Shown here piece after piece: positions 44,220 through 52,171 of a DNA stretch of 64,000 bases. Position 1 is the stretch's first letter. The number at the start of each line of letters is the position of its first letter. The notes under the pieces were generated by a model. The model did no database searches. It was not told where the DNA came from and was given only the letters and a program-made list of their open reading frames with translations. The position numbers and the translations under genes were made by a program. The DNA comes from UBA9926 sp023261215 (lineage in GTDB: Bacteria > Pseudomonadota > Gammaproteobacteria > Pseudomonadales > Azotimanducaceae): assembly GCA_038136035.1 (NCBI GenBank), contig JAYPYV010000014.1, forward strand, positions 3,838 to 67,837. Reading direction: 5' to 3'.

Positions 44220-45341
44220 ATGGATCTCTCACTCACTGAAACGCAGCAGCTATTCATCGACTCAGTCGAACGTTACATTCAAACTGAGTATCCCTTGGCC
44301 CATCGACAAACCCTTGTCTCATCCGATCTCGGATATAGCCCATCGCATTGGCAAGCCTTTGCCGAGCTGGGCTGGGTCGGATTGACGTTACCCGAGGCCT
44401 TTGGTGGCCTGGGCGGCGATTTGATCGACCGCATGCTGCTCCATGAGCAGTTAGGCAAGGGGCTGGTGCTCGAGCCGTTTGTCGCAACCCTAAGCTTGGC
44501 GGCCCCAGCCCTTCTGCTATCGGGCTCGGAGGCGCAAAAGGAATCGCTCTTACCTTCCATTGCGGCCGGTGAAACCACGTGTGCGGTGGCGCTGCAAGAA
44601 GCTGCGGACCCTTTAAATCTTCATGCCATCGCAACCACCGCCCATCAAGAAGGCGACCACATCCTGCTCAACGGGCACAAGTCGATGGTGCTTAATGCGG
44701 CTGGCTCAGACCACTTAATCGTCTCAGCCAGCCTTGATGGCTCAAACGCTGCAAGCTTATTCATTCTGCCAAGCGCGACACCCGGGATCACAATTGAGGC
44801 TTATCCGCTTTTGGACGGTTACTCTGCCGCCGAGGTTAAATTGGAGGCCGTCAAAGTGTCGAGGGCCGAAATGCTGGGTCCACCCCACGAAGGGGACGCG
44901 ATCATTGATCACATGGTCACGCATGGGATTTTAAGCATTTGCGCCGAAGCCGTTGGTGCGATGGAGGTGCTCTACTTAAGCACCATTGAATATACTAAGG
45001 GACGTGTACAGTTCGATCACCCATTAGCTGAATTTCAAGTGGTCAAACACCGATTGACCGACATGTTCATTGAGTACAACCTTGCCAAATCGATGTGCCT
45101 GAAAACCACGTTGCTGGTGAATGAGAACAGCGACGAAGCCACGCGCCATCTCCATGGTCTAAAGTACCTCGTGGGAAAGGCAGGTCGTTTTATCGGTCAA
45201 AACGCTGTTCAACTGCATGGCGGTATGGGCATGACCGAGGATTTAATGGTTGCGCATTATTTTAAGCGGCTCACCGTCATTGACGCCCTGTTCGGTCACA
45301 CCGATCTTCATCTCGACGCCTTCGTGAATGCGCCGGCCTGA
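44220..45341 (+). CDS. Acyl-CoA dehydrogenase, small-subunit (PimD-like) type
   Basis: The 373-residue protein keeps the acyl-CoA dehydrogenase fold with weaker motifs, as expected of a partner subunit. It shows LGWVGLTLPEAFGGLGGDL near residue 50, AVALQEAADPLNL in place of the usual YSEPGAGSD loop near 122, LNGHKSMVLNAAGSDHLIV near 149, and a C-terminal QLHGGMGMTEDLMVAHYFKR near 332. Loss of the canonical FAD loop sequence implies that part of the catalytic or cofactor site is provided by the large subunit. It is 5 nt after that gene and overlaps the M15 peptidase by 14 nt. Confidence 0.86.
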   Translation: MDLSLTETQQLFIDSVERYIQTEYPLAHRQTLVSSDLGYSPSHWQAFAELGWVGLTLPEAFGGLGGDLIDRMLLHEQLGKGLVLEPFVATLSLAAPALLLSGSEAQKESLLPSIAAGETTCAVALQEAADPLNLHAIATTAHQEGDHILLNGHKSMVLNAAGSDHLIVSASLDGSNAASLFILPSATPGITIEAYPLLDGYSAAEVKLEAVKVSRAEMLGPPHEGDAIIDHMVTHGILSICAEAVGAMEVLYLSTIEYTKGRVQFDHPLAEFQVVKHRLTDMFIEYNLAKSMCLKTTLLVNENSDEATRHLHGLKYLVGKAGRFIGQNAVQLHGGMGMTEDLMVAHYFKRLTVIDALFGHTDLHLDAFVNAPA

Positions 45342-45882
45342 TGCGCTGCTCGAATCCTGGGAGGGCCAGCCGCTCGAGGCGCTGCTCGAGTATTTAGGTG
45401 TTCGCCAAAGTCATCTGGACGACTATCGTGCACCTCGTCAAACCGTCGCCAATCCGGAAGACCTTGCCACTTTCCCGTTAGAGGGGTATGCGCACATTCG
45501 GCTCACGGCTGCCTGCGCACAGGCCGCCCAAGCAATGATCCTTGCCGCCGAGCAGGATCAGATCACGCTCTACCCCATCTCCGGATATCGAACGTTGGCC
45601 TATCAAGCGATGTTGATTCAGCGCAAGCTCGATCGCGGTGACACGCTTCAGAACATCATGCGGGTAAACGCATTGCCGGGCTTCAGCGAGCATCACACGG
45701 GAGACGCACTGGACTTGGGAACCAACACCGGCACGGACCTTGAACCTGCCTTCGAAGAGACTCGGGCCTTTCGCTGGCTTTCGCAGAACGCAGGAACCCA
45801 CGGCTTCTCACTCAGCTATCCGCACAACAATCCTGATGGATTTATCTACGAACCCTGGCATTGGCGTTTTTCAGCGGCTTAA
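45328..45882 (+). CDS. M15 family D-alanyl-D-alanine carboxypeptidase
   Basis: The 184-residue protein has the VanY/DdcB zinc-peptidase pattern: YPISGYRTLAYQAMLIQRKL near residue 80 with the substrate Arg, the zinc motif GFSEHHTGDALDLGT near 114 (His and Asp ligands), and the final ligand in FIYEPWHWRF near 170. Such enzymes trim D-Ala from peptidoglycan stem peptides. No clear signal peptide or membrane anchor is seen, so it may act in the cytoplasm on recycled peptides, or the start may be wrong. It ends 4 nt inside the convergent ferredoxin reductase gene. Confidence 0.85.
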   Translation: MRRPDALLESWEGQPLEALLEYLGVRQSHLDDYRAPRQTVANPEDLATFPLEGYAHIRLTAACAQAAQAMILAAEQDQITLYPISGYRTLAYQAMLIQRKLDRGDTLQNIMRVNALPGFSEHHTGDALDLGTNTGTDLEPAFEETRAFRWLSQNAGTHGFSLSYPHNNPDGFIYEPWHWRFSAA

Positions 45883-46700
45883 TCACCGGAATCTGATTTG
45901 CCGTACCTTGCCATTTTGGCAAGGAGCAAAGCGCGATCAGCCTCAGACATTGACGGCGTTGCGCTTTGTTTTTCTTGTCGAGCGAACAAGTATTTTTCTC
46001 GAATGACCCGCCGAGCCTTGAACCCTCTAAGCTTTGCGGACTCAAAGGCGGTATCGATCATCATGGGGTTACCGCAGAGCAGGATCCAATCCGATTGGGG
46101 ATCAAGATGGAGACGCTCAAGGCCCGAGTGCAGATACCCTTGAAATTCCGCGGGGCCAGGATGCAGCGGCAGGGTCTGTGAGTAAAAAACCTGCCAATCA
46201 AACCAAGCGTTGCGCTCAGCGAAAGCTTCTATCCAATCCCGGCACAAGAATTCCTGAGGTTCACGCACGCCGAAGAGAAGGAGAACACGATCGAAAGGCA
46301 GAGGTGACTTTGACTCCAAGGCCTGGAGCATAGGTAAATAGGGCGCGAGTCCCGCGCTGGTCGCAGCGAGGACAAGTTGTCTCCCAGAAGGCGGTAAAAC
46401 CAGGCGGCCGTAGGGTCCCTCAATCTCAGCCTCAAGCTGGGCCGAATCACCAAACAGCAACTGGGTGGCGCGACCATCGACCACGGGTGTAATCAGGAGC
46501 TCAAAGTCACCTGGCGCGCAGCTGTCATCGCACTGAGCAAAGCTGTAACTCCGCTGGAAGCTGCCACGATCATCCTGGAAGCGAAATCGATAAAACTGAC
46601 CGGGTATAAAAGGCAGCTCAGTCTGATCACTCCGCCAGCGCATCCGAATGGCCGTTGGCGAGACCTTCTCGGTCCATTGAAGGGTGGCTTTAATAGGCAT
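45879..46700 (-). CDS. Ferredoxin--NADP+ reductase-like flavoprotein
   Basis: From the ATG at 46700 (MPIKATLQWTEKVSP) the protein has 273 residues with an FAD beta-barrel and an NAD(P) domain. The FAD motif RxYS appears in FQRSYSFAQ near residue 52, IEGPYGRLVLPPS near 91 binds the pyrophosphate, LAATSAGLAPYLPML near 108 is the NADP glycine loop, and ILLCGNPMMIDTAF near 209 is typical of the family. It likely moves electrons between NADPH and ferredoxin or flavodoxin, and could serve an oxygenase. An upstream in-frame ATG at 46718 is less likely. The gene faces the flavin monooxygenase across gap 3. Confidence 0.85.
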   Translation of the reverse strand: MPIKATLQWTEKVSPTAIRMRWRSDQTELPFIPGQFYRFRFQDDRGSFQRSYSFAQCDDSCAPGDFELLITPVVDGRATQLLFGDSAQLEAEIEGPYGRLVLPPSGRQLVLAATSAGLAPYLPMLQALESKSPLPFDRVLLLFGVREPQEFLCRDWIEAFAERNAWFDWQVFYSQTLPLHPGPAEFQGYLHSGLERLHLDPQSDWILLCGNPMMIDTAFESAKLRGFKARRVIREKYLFARQEKQSATPSMSEADRALLLAKMARYGKSDSGD

Positions 46701-46746
46701 ACAGCAAGGTTCCTGCAATCACGGCTATTATGCACCACCCGAGGAT
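46692..46746 (+). repeat. 55-nt copy flanking gap 3 (left)
   Basis: These 55 bases are identical to 46847-46901 across the N run. It includes the first codons of the ferredoxin reductase and its upstream sequence. It is probably one locus represented twice. Confidence 0.92.
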
Positions 46747-46846
46747 NNNNNNNNNNNNNNNNNNNNNNNNNNNNNNNNNNNNNNNNNNNNNNNNNNNNNN
46801 NNNNNNNNNNNNNNNNNNNNNNNNNNNNNNNNNNNNNNNNNNNNNN
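46747..46846. other. Assembly gap (100 N)
   Basis: A placeholder run of exactly 100 N between identical 55-mers. The two contigs most likely overlap by those 55 bases, in which case nothing is missing and the true interval is 155 nt shorter. The interval 46902-47082 beyond it shows no gene I can support. Confidence 0.98.
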
Positions 46847-46901
46847 AATAGGCATACAGCAAGGTTCCTGCAATCACGGCTATTATGCACCACCCGAGGA
46901 T
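46847..46901 (+). repeat. 55-nt copy flanking gap 3 (right)
   Basis: Identical to 46692-46746. The second copy of the reductase start in it is an artefact of the same duplication, not a second gene. Confidence 0.92.
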
Positions 46902-47082
46902 ACTCAACTTTGTTCAGCCCAAAAGGCCTTTGATGCGAACAATCAATGTTTGCCTCTAAGGGGCAGCAACCCATTTATCAAGAGTCGTTCTGAGCACAAT
47001 CACCCGAGTCGCCCGCTCTCGTTAATTTTGTTCACACGCCTCAGCGGGGCGGCTTCATGGGAAGAACCTTACCTAAGCCACT

Positions 47083-47166
47083 CTATCTGGACGACCCTTT
47101 CTGGACGACCCTATCTGGGCGATCCTATCGGGGCGACCTTATTTGGGCGACCCTATCTGGGCGATC
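47083..47166. repeat. Six tandem 14-bp units upstream of the flavin monooxygenase
   Basis: Six direct units of consensus CTATCTGGGCGACC fill 84 bases with no spacer, each differing from consensus by at most three bases. They end 46 nt before the likely start of the monooxygenase gene. A regulator-binding array is possible, and so is a simple minisatellite. The frame is open through it, but its repeated peptide has no family resemblance. Confidence 0.93.
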
Positions 47167-47212
47167 CAAATTGCTGTGCCAAGCCCCCTATGACATGATG
47201 CCTCGCGGAACA

Positions 47213-48478
47213 ATGAGTGAGATGGCCAAAGGCCACGAATTCAGCATGGATATCGCCATCATTGGCGCCGGTGCCGCTGGTTTGGCCGCAGCTCGGCGCC
47301 TGACCGAACATCACAACGTCACTGTTTTCGAGTCACTGCCAGAGATTGGCGGCGTCTGGGCCTGCAGCCAGGCCGCGCCCTGCCAACCCATCTATGATGA
47401 GCTGAGAACCAACATCCCCATTGATCTGATGGCCTTCTGGGATTTTCCTTTTCGAGCCCAAGACAAGGATCGAAGCACCGGAGATTTCCCTCGGGCAGAC
47501 GCAGTTCAGGCCTATCTCCGCCGTTTTGCTGAGCATTTTAATCTGCTCGATTTTGTGCAACGAGAGAGCCGAGTCATGACGGTTGAACCTCTCCCCATGG
47601 ATCGATGGCAAGTTCGCTGGGAAAAGGACGCGTCAACACGCAAGGAGGCGGTCTTCGATGCGGTTGTGGTTTGCTCTGGGCACTATCACCGGCCCGTCTT
47701 TCCCACACTACCGGGTATTGATCAGTTTTCCGGCCGCGTCATTCATGCCGCCGACTTTAGGTCTGGTGACGATCATTTGGGAGAGCGGGTTTTGGTCTGG
47801 GGTGCCCATGCCTCGGGCACGGACCTCGTTCGCTTGATTGCGCCCCATGCCGCGTCCATCTTTTGGTCTGGCCATGCAGACACCATGACAGCGGCATCGG
47901 CGGATCTGCCCAACGTCCACTGCCACGCTGACATCACGGCTTATCACGGCTCGACGTTCAGCTTTGCTGATGGCGAGGATGTGCAAGAGATCGATACACT
48001 GGTTTATTGCACCGGGTACGCGTACGAATTTCCCTTTTTCTCAGCGGACCTGCTCAACCATAACGGCGAGCGGATTGACGACCTTTATCTGGACCTCATA
48101 CACGCCGAATGCCCGACGCTTGCCTTCATTGGCATTCCCTCGCTGATCATCCCCTTTCCTTTGTTCGATGCACAAAGCCGGTGGCTCAGCGCACTTTGGC
48201 GAGGGACGTTCACTTTGGCTGATCAATCAGCCCGCCAGGCGTGGGTCCAGACAAGACGCCAAGCGTTCGAAGCGCTCGACAAACCCGATCGCTCCTTTCA
48301 TCGATTGGGTGAAGCCCAAATGGCCTACATGAGGCAACTCTTGGCACAAGCCGGCGAACCTGGCCCGCCCGATGGGTTCGAGTCGGCCACCCGCGCTGCG
48401 CAACGACATCGTTTAGAACATGCGGGCAATTTTCGAGATCAACCCATTGCCAGACTCAGTCATCGACCGCCTTCATAA
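47213..48478 (+). CDS. Flavin-containing monooxygenase family protein
   Basis: The 421-residue protein binds FAD at IAIIGAGAAGLAAARRL near residue 14. It then shows DFPRADAVQAYLRRF near 89, the CSGHYHRPVFPTLPG region near 152, the FMO-type stretch FSGRVIHAADFRSGDD near 172, and a second nucleotide loop VLVWGAHASGTDLVRLI near 192. The second loop has Ala-His in place of the usual Gly-x-Gly. The cyclohexanone-type motif C(S/T)GY appears as YCTGYAYEFPFF near 266. The start may be the ATG at 47213, 47222 or 47246; the last gives the tightest N-terminus. Substrate unknown; amines, sulfides or ketones are typical. It overlaps the convergent next gene by 23 nt. Confidence 0.83.
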   Translation: MSEMAKGHEFSMDIAIIGAGAAGLAAARRLTEHHNVTVFESLPEIGGVWACSQAAPCQPIYDELRTNIPIDLMAFWDFPFRAQDKDRSTGDFPRADAVQAYLRRFAEHFNLLDFVQRESRVMTVEPLPMDRWQVRWEKDASTRKEAVFDAVVVCSGHYHRPVFPTLPGIDQFSGRVIHAADFRSGDDHLGERVLVWGAHASGTDLVRLIAPHAASIFWSGHADTMTAASADLPNVHCHADITAYHGSTFSFADGEDVQEIDTLVYCTGYAYEFPFFSADLLNHNGERIDDLYLDLIHAECPTLAFIGIPSLIIPFPLFDAQSRWLSALWRGTFTLADQSARQAWVQTRRQAFEALDKPDRSFHRLGEAQMAYMRQLLAQAGEPGPPDGFESATRAAQRHRLEHAGNFRDQPIARLSHRPPS

Positions 48479-49097
48479 AATCAATATCTCGCTTTTCGCC
48501 CGACGGGACGGGCACCTCAACGAGTCGCTCATCCACATCATCGTATTCCAGACGCAGCGCACGGCACATCGTGGCGTGCATTTCGTATGTGCAGGTGATG
48601 TACGTGAGCTCAAGAATCGCTTCATCCGAGAGTTCGGCTTTCAAAGCAGCCATCGTGGCCTCTGGTACGCGACCCCCGGAGAGCACAAGGTCATCGGTAT
48701 AAGATAAGACCGCCCGCTCTAGCGGTGTAAACAGATCACTCGATCCCCATGAGGGAATCGCCTCGATATGCGCCTCTGAATAACCCGCAGCGCGTAGCGC
48801 CTTACAATGCTGAGAGAACACAAAAAGACTGCCCCTCGCATAGCCAGCTCTGGCTTGACCGAGTTCCCTCAGTTTCGGGCTAATTTGTCGATTTCTTCCT
48901 CGGTAGAATTGGAAGCCCTGAACGGCATGACGGAAACAGTCAGGTACCAGCGCAAAGACGGACCACCAGTTTCCGGGCGTCCCCGTCGCTGTCCCGGGAT
49001 GCGTGACAGGGTCAACACCTGGACCAAACACCGCGTCGTAAACCTTTTGAACATCTTCAGGTGCTTCGGCTCTGGGCACTTCTCTTAATCTAGGCAT
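48456..49097 (-). CDS. Carboxymuconolactone decarboxylase family protein (second copy)
   Basis: The 213-residue protein has the AhpD-like helical core: LRELGQARAGYARGSLFVFSQ near residue 76, in two parts, then HCKALRAAGYSEAHIEAI and FTPLERAVLSYTDDLV near 121. The Cys-His of SQHCKALRAAG sits where many family members carry their redox or proton-relay residues. A second motif ILELTYITCTYEMHATMCRAL is near 160. It differs in length and sequence from the protein at 24208, so the two are not a recent duplicate. The 273 nt between it and the aquaporin gene (49098-49370) hold no gene I can support. The role is unknown; its overlap with the monooxygenase suggests a shared locus. Confidence 0.82.
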   Translation of the reverse strand: MPRLREVPRAEAPEDVQKVYDAVFGPGVDPVTHPGTATGTPGNWWSVFALVPDCFRHAVQGFQFYRGRNRQISPKLRELGQARAGYARGSLFVFSQHCKALRAAGYSEAHIEAIPSWGSSDLFTPLERAVLSYTDDLVLSGGRVPEATMAALKAELSDEAILELTYITCTYEMHATMCRALRLEYDDVDERLVEVPVPSGEKRDIDFMKAVDD

Positions 49098-49370
49098 GCT
49101 TCATTTCCTTGGGGGTTTTAGTACATCAAACAGCGCTCACCTTCATCTCGAGTCCAGTGCCGGCGGCAGTCGGTGTCGGATAACACCAAGCCGCACAACC
49201 CCGGGCTCTTGAGTCCTCCACTTGATACTCCCACGCTCAGCACCTGCAGCCAAGTCCTTGATCTCACTGCCCTGTTCGCAATTTGACTGGATTCGAAGCA
49301 ACATTTTGGCGCGCAGTCCAGTAAACTCTGCCGTTTTGGCTTTCACAGAGCAGCACGGAAGACAGGATCG

Positions 49371-50021
49371 ATGAGCAGACCATTAGCGGCTGAAGCACTG
49401 GGCACCTTCTTCTTGCTCGCCTGCGTGGTGGGGTCGGGCATCATGGCCGAACGGCTCGCCGGTGGTAATGTGGGCATCGCCCTACTCGGCAACACCATAG
49501 CCACCGGCGCCATGCTTTACGTTTTAATTACCTTCTTGGGACCGATTTCCGGGGCGCACTTCAACCCAGCAGTCACGCTTGCGATGGTCCTCGAGCGCCG
49601 AATCACTCGGCAAACGGCGATATGTTATGTAGGGGTACAAGTTGTGGCTGCGGTCGCAGGTACTTGGGCCGCACACGCCATGTTCGCCGAGGAGATCATT
49701 CAATTTTCAGAGAAACTTCGAACAGGCCCAGACCAGTGGTTCTCAGAGGGTCTGGCCACCTTTGGCTTGGTCATCACCATCTTCGGCTGCGTTCGTTACA
49801 AAGCCGATGCCGTACCCGCAGCGGTTGGCCTTTACATCACCAGTGCCTATTGGTTCACGGCGTCCACCTCTTTTGCTAACCCGGCTGTAACCATTGCTAG
49901 AAGCCTCACCAACACCTTCAGCGGCATTGCGCCAGCTCATGTTCTGGGGTTCATCAGCGCTCAACTTGTTGGCGCGATCATCGCGGTTTGGGTTCATCGA
50001 ATGCTCATCAAGGACCGATGA
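49371..50021 (+). CDS. Aquaporin/MIP family channel
   Basis: The 216-residue membrane protein has six helices and the two half-helices with NPA motifs: SGAHFNPAVTLAMVLERR near residue 60 and TSFANPAVTIARSLT near 163. The Arg of the selectivity filter follows the second NPA (TIARS). It has AEALGTFFLLACVVGSGIMAER at the start, typical of the AqpZ- or AqpS-like group. It could conduct water, glycerol or neutral arsenite-type solutes; no arsenic gene is nearby. It lies 60 nt upstream of the peptide ABC operon on the same strand. Confidence 0.9.
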   Translation: MSRPLAAEALGTFFLLACVVGSGIMAERLAGGNVGIALLGNTIATGAMLYVLITFLGPISGAHFNPAVTLAMVLERRITRQTAICYVGVQVVAAVAGTWAAHAMFAEEIIQFSEKLRTGPDQWFSEGLATFGLVITIFGCVRYKADAVPAAVGLYITSAYWFTASTSFANPAVTIARSLTNTFSGIAPAHVLGFISAQLVGAIIAVWVHRMLIKDR

Positions 50022-50081
50022 TGACGTGCCTGGCCCTACAACCCTACGTGCGTCAACTGCACCGAAAAGCCAGTCACTCAC

Positions 50082-51104
50082 ATGCGTGATTATTTTCTGA
50101 AACGCCTGGCGCTGATACCGCCGACCCTCTTGGGCGTCACCTTGATTGTCTTCGCAATCACGCGCCTGGTGCCCGGCGGCCCGCTCGAACGCGCCATCAT
50201 GGAAGCGCAAGTCATGGATGCGGGCACAGGAAGCTTCTCTTCGAGCGCCGGTCAAACCATGGCGATCTCAGAGGATCAACTCGAGCAGCTCAAAGCGTAC
50301 TACGGCTTCGATAAGCCGGTCCTTGAGAGCTATGTTATTTGGCTAGGGAAAATTTTCAGAGCCGATCTCGGCACATCGTATCGCTATAACGAACCCGTTT
50401 GGGATGTCATCAAAAGCCGATTCCCTGTCTCCATCTATTACGGGCTGGTCACCTTGGTCCTGACCTACGCGGTCTGTATACCCCTGGGGGTCTTAAAAGC
50501 GGTTCGACATCGAACCACTGTCGACACCGCATCCTCTATTTTGATCTTCATTGGTTACGCGGTGCCCGGATACGCGCTCGGATCGTTGTTGCTCCTGTTC
50601 TTCTCGGTGAGGTTAGATTGGTTTCCCATGGGCGGGTTCATGAGCTTTAACTACGACAGCTTGTCCCCAAGCGAGCAGTGGTTAGACATCATCCATCACT
50701 CTATTCTGCCTTTAATTTGCTACATCATTGGCAGCTTTGCGTTAGTGACCATGCTTTTGAAGAACCATCTATTGGAGAACCTTGCGGCCGATTACATTCG
50801 CACAGCCATCGCCAAGGGCGTGTCGTTTAGAAACGCGGTTTTAAAACACGCGCTTCGCAACTCAATGATTCCCATCGCGACCACTTTTGGTCAGAACATC
50901 ACACTGCTCGTGGGGGGCTCGTTCTTAATCGAATCTATCTTCGATATCGATGGGTTTGGACTGCTCGGCTTAACTTCGATTCTCGATCGAGATTACCCGG
51001 TGGTGATGGGCGTCGTACTGCTGAGCAGCCTGCTCTTGCTCATCGGTAACGTGTTATCCGATCTTCTCGTTGCGCTTGTCGATCCAAGAATTAGGTTCCA
51101 GTAA
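50082..51104 (+). CDS. yejB: Peptide ABC transporter permease, YejB-like
   Basis: The 340-residue inner-membrane protein matches the YejB/DppB permease group. It starts MRDYFLKRLALIPPTLLGVT, then shows ITRLVPGGPLERAIMEAQ near residue 23, the insert before LEQLKAYYGFDKPVLESY near 69, and the cytoplasmic EAA-type loop YIRTAIAKGVSFRNAVLKHA near 239. The C-terminus ends LLVALVDPRIRF. Six helices are expected. In E. coli the Yej system imports oligopeptides including microcin C. The stop codon overlaps the start of the next permease by one base. Confidence 0.92.
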   Translation: MRDYFLKRLALIPPTLLGVTLIVFAITRLVPGGPLERAIMEAQVMDAGTGSFSSSAGQTMAISEDQLEQLKAYYGFDKPVLESYVIWLGKIFRADLGTSYRYNEPVWDVIKSRFPVSIYYGLVTLVLTYAVCIPLGVLKAVRHRTTVDTASSILIFIGYAVPGYALGSLLLLFFSVRLDWFPMGGFMSFNYDSLSPSEQWLDIIHHSILPLICYIIGSFALVTMLLKNHLLENLAADYIRTAIAKGVSFRNAVLKHALRNSMIPIATTFGQNITLLVGGSFLIESIFDIDGFGLLGLTSILDRDYPVVMGVVLLSSLLLLIGNVLSDLLVALVDPRIRFQ

Positions 51105-52171
51105 TGCGCTGGCAACTTAACCCTCAGACCCTCAAAAAAATTGATCGATTCAAAAAAATCAAAGTCGGTTACGCGAGTTTTTTAGTCCTAGCTGCGCTGA
51201 GCGTGCTGCTGGCAACCGCCGAGCTCTGGGTCAACAACCGTGCGCTGATCGTGAGCTACGACGAAACCCTTTACTTTCCCACGTATGGCGCCTTTATTCC
51301 GGGCTCGACCTTTGATTTGGGTTACGACTACGAAACCAATTATCGTGATCTCAAAGCGAAGCTCGAGGAGTCTCAACGAGGCTGGGTGATATTGCCTCTC
51401 GTGCCTTTCAATCCTTTTGAGAGCGATGCGCAAGACGGCATCCTTAGGCCCACGCCGCCGGACCCAGAACGCGGCCATTTTCTAGGCACCGATACCACAA
51501 GCCGCGACATCTTGGCACGACTCGTTTATGGCACTCGAACCGCACTGCTCTTTGCCCTGGCTTTCATGATCAGCGTTTATTTCATTGGCGTAATCATTGG
51601 CTGCAGCATGGGCTACTTCGGTGGCGCCTTTGATCTGATTTTCCAACGCTTCATCGAAATCTGGTCCAACGTGCCATTTTTGTACATGGTGATCATCGTC
51701 TTTTCCATTATCCCCATTGAGTCGTCCGTGGCCGTTCGAGTCATCATTCTTCTTGTCGTCATGGTGCTATTTAGCTGGACCAGCATGACGTACTACATGC
51801 GAACCGAAACCTATAAGGAAAAGTCACGGGACTACGTCCAAGCCGCGCGGGTTTTGGGTGCAGGCACGTTACGCATTATTTTCAGACACATCCTGCCTAA
51901 CGTGCTCGCGACACTGGTGACCTTCATGCCCTTCACCATCGTTTCAGCGATCTCCGCCGTCACTGCGCTCGATTTTCTCGGCTTCGGGCTGCCGGTGCCG
52001 ACGCCAAGTCTCGGAGAACTCTTAAAGCAAGGCACGGGTAATCTCAGAACCGCGCCCTGGATCGTGATCTCGGCCTTCACCACGCTTGTGATGCTTCTAA
52101 CCATCGTGACCTTTATTGGCGAGGCAATTCGCGAGTCGTTTGACCCCAAAAAATATACGCTCTATCGGTGA
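51104..52171 (+). CDS. yejE: Peptide ABC transporter permease, YejE-like
   Basis: The 355-residue protein pairs with YejB to form the channel. An N-terminal helix (VGYASFLVLAALSVLLATAE) and a large periplasmic segment precede the conserved HFLGTDTTSRDILARLVYG near residue 125. Five more helices surround the ATPase-docking loop DYVQAARVLGAGTLRIIFRH near 243, which contains the EAA motif. The end reads GEAIRESFDPKKY, typical of YejE/OppC. It overlaps the preceding permease by one base and the binding-protein gene by four. Confidence 0.92.
   Translation: MRWQLNPQTLKKIDRFKKIKVGYASFLVLAALSVLLATAELWVNNRALIVSYDETLYFPTYGAFIPGSTFDLGYDYETNYRDLKAKLEESQRGWVILPLVPFNPFESDAQDGILRPTPPDPERGHFLGTDTTSRDILARLVYGTRTALLFALAFMISVYFIGVIIGCSMGYFGGAFDLIFQRFIEIWSNVPFLYMVIIVFSIIPIESSVAVRVIILLVVMVLFSWTSMTYYMRTETYKEKSRDYVQAARVLGAGTLRIIFRHILPNVLATLVTFMPFTIVSAISAVTALDFLGFGLPVPTPSLGELLKQGTGNLRTAPWIVISAFTTLVMLLTIVTFIGEAIRESFDPKKYTLYR

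Noticed and set aside
46493..46974. Open frames crossing gap 3 on both strands
   Set aside because: They depend on the 100-N run and on a 55-nt sequence that is duplicated by the assembly.
47057..47212. N-terminal extension of the flavin monooxygenase
   Set aside because: It is a translation of the 14-bp repeats and precedes the FAD loop by over 60 residues, which the family does not have.
49143..49346. 67-codon minus-strand open frame between the second decarboxylase-like gene and the aquaporin
   Set aside because: No family, ribosome site or composition evidence; probably chance.
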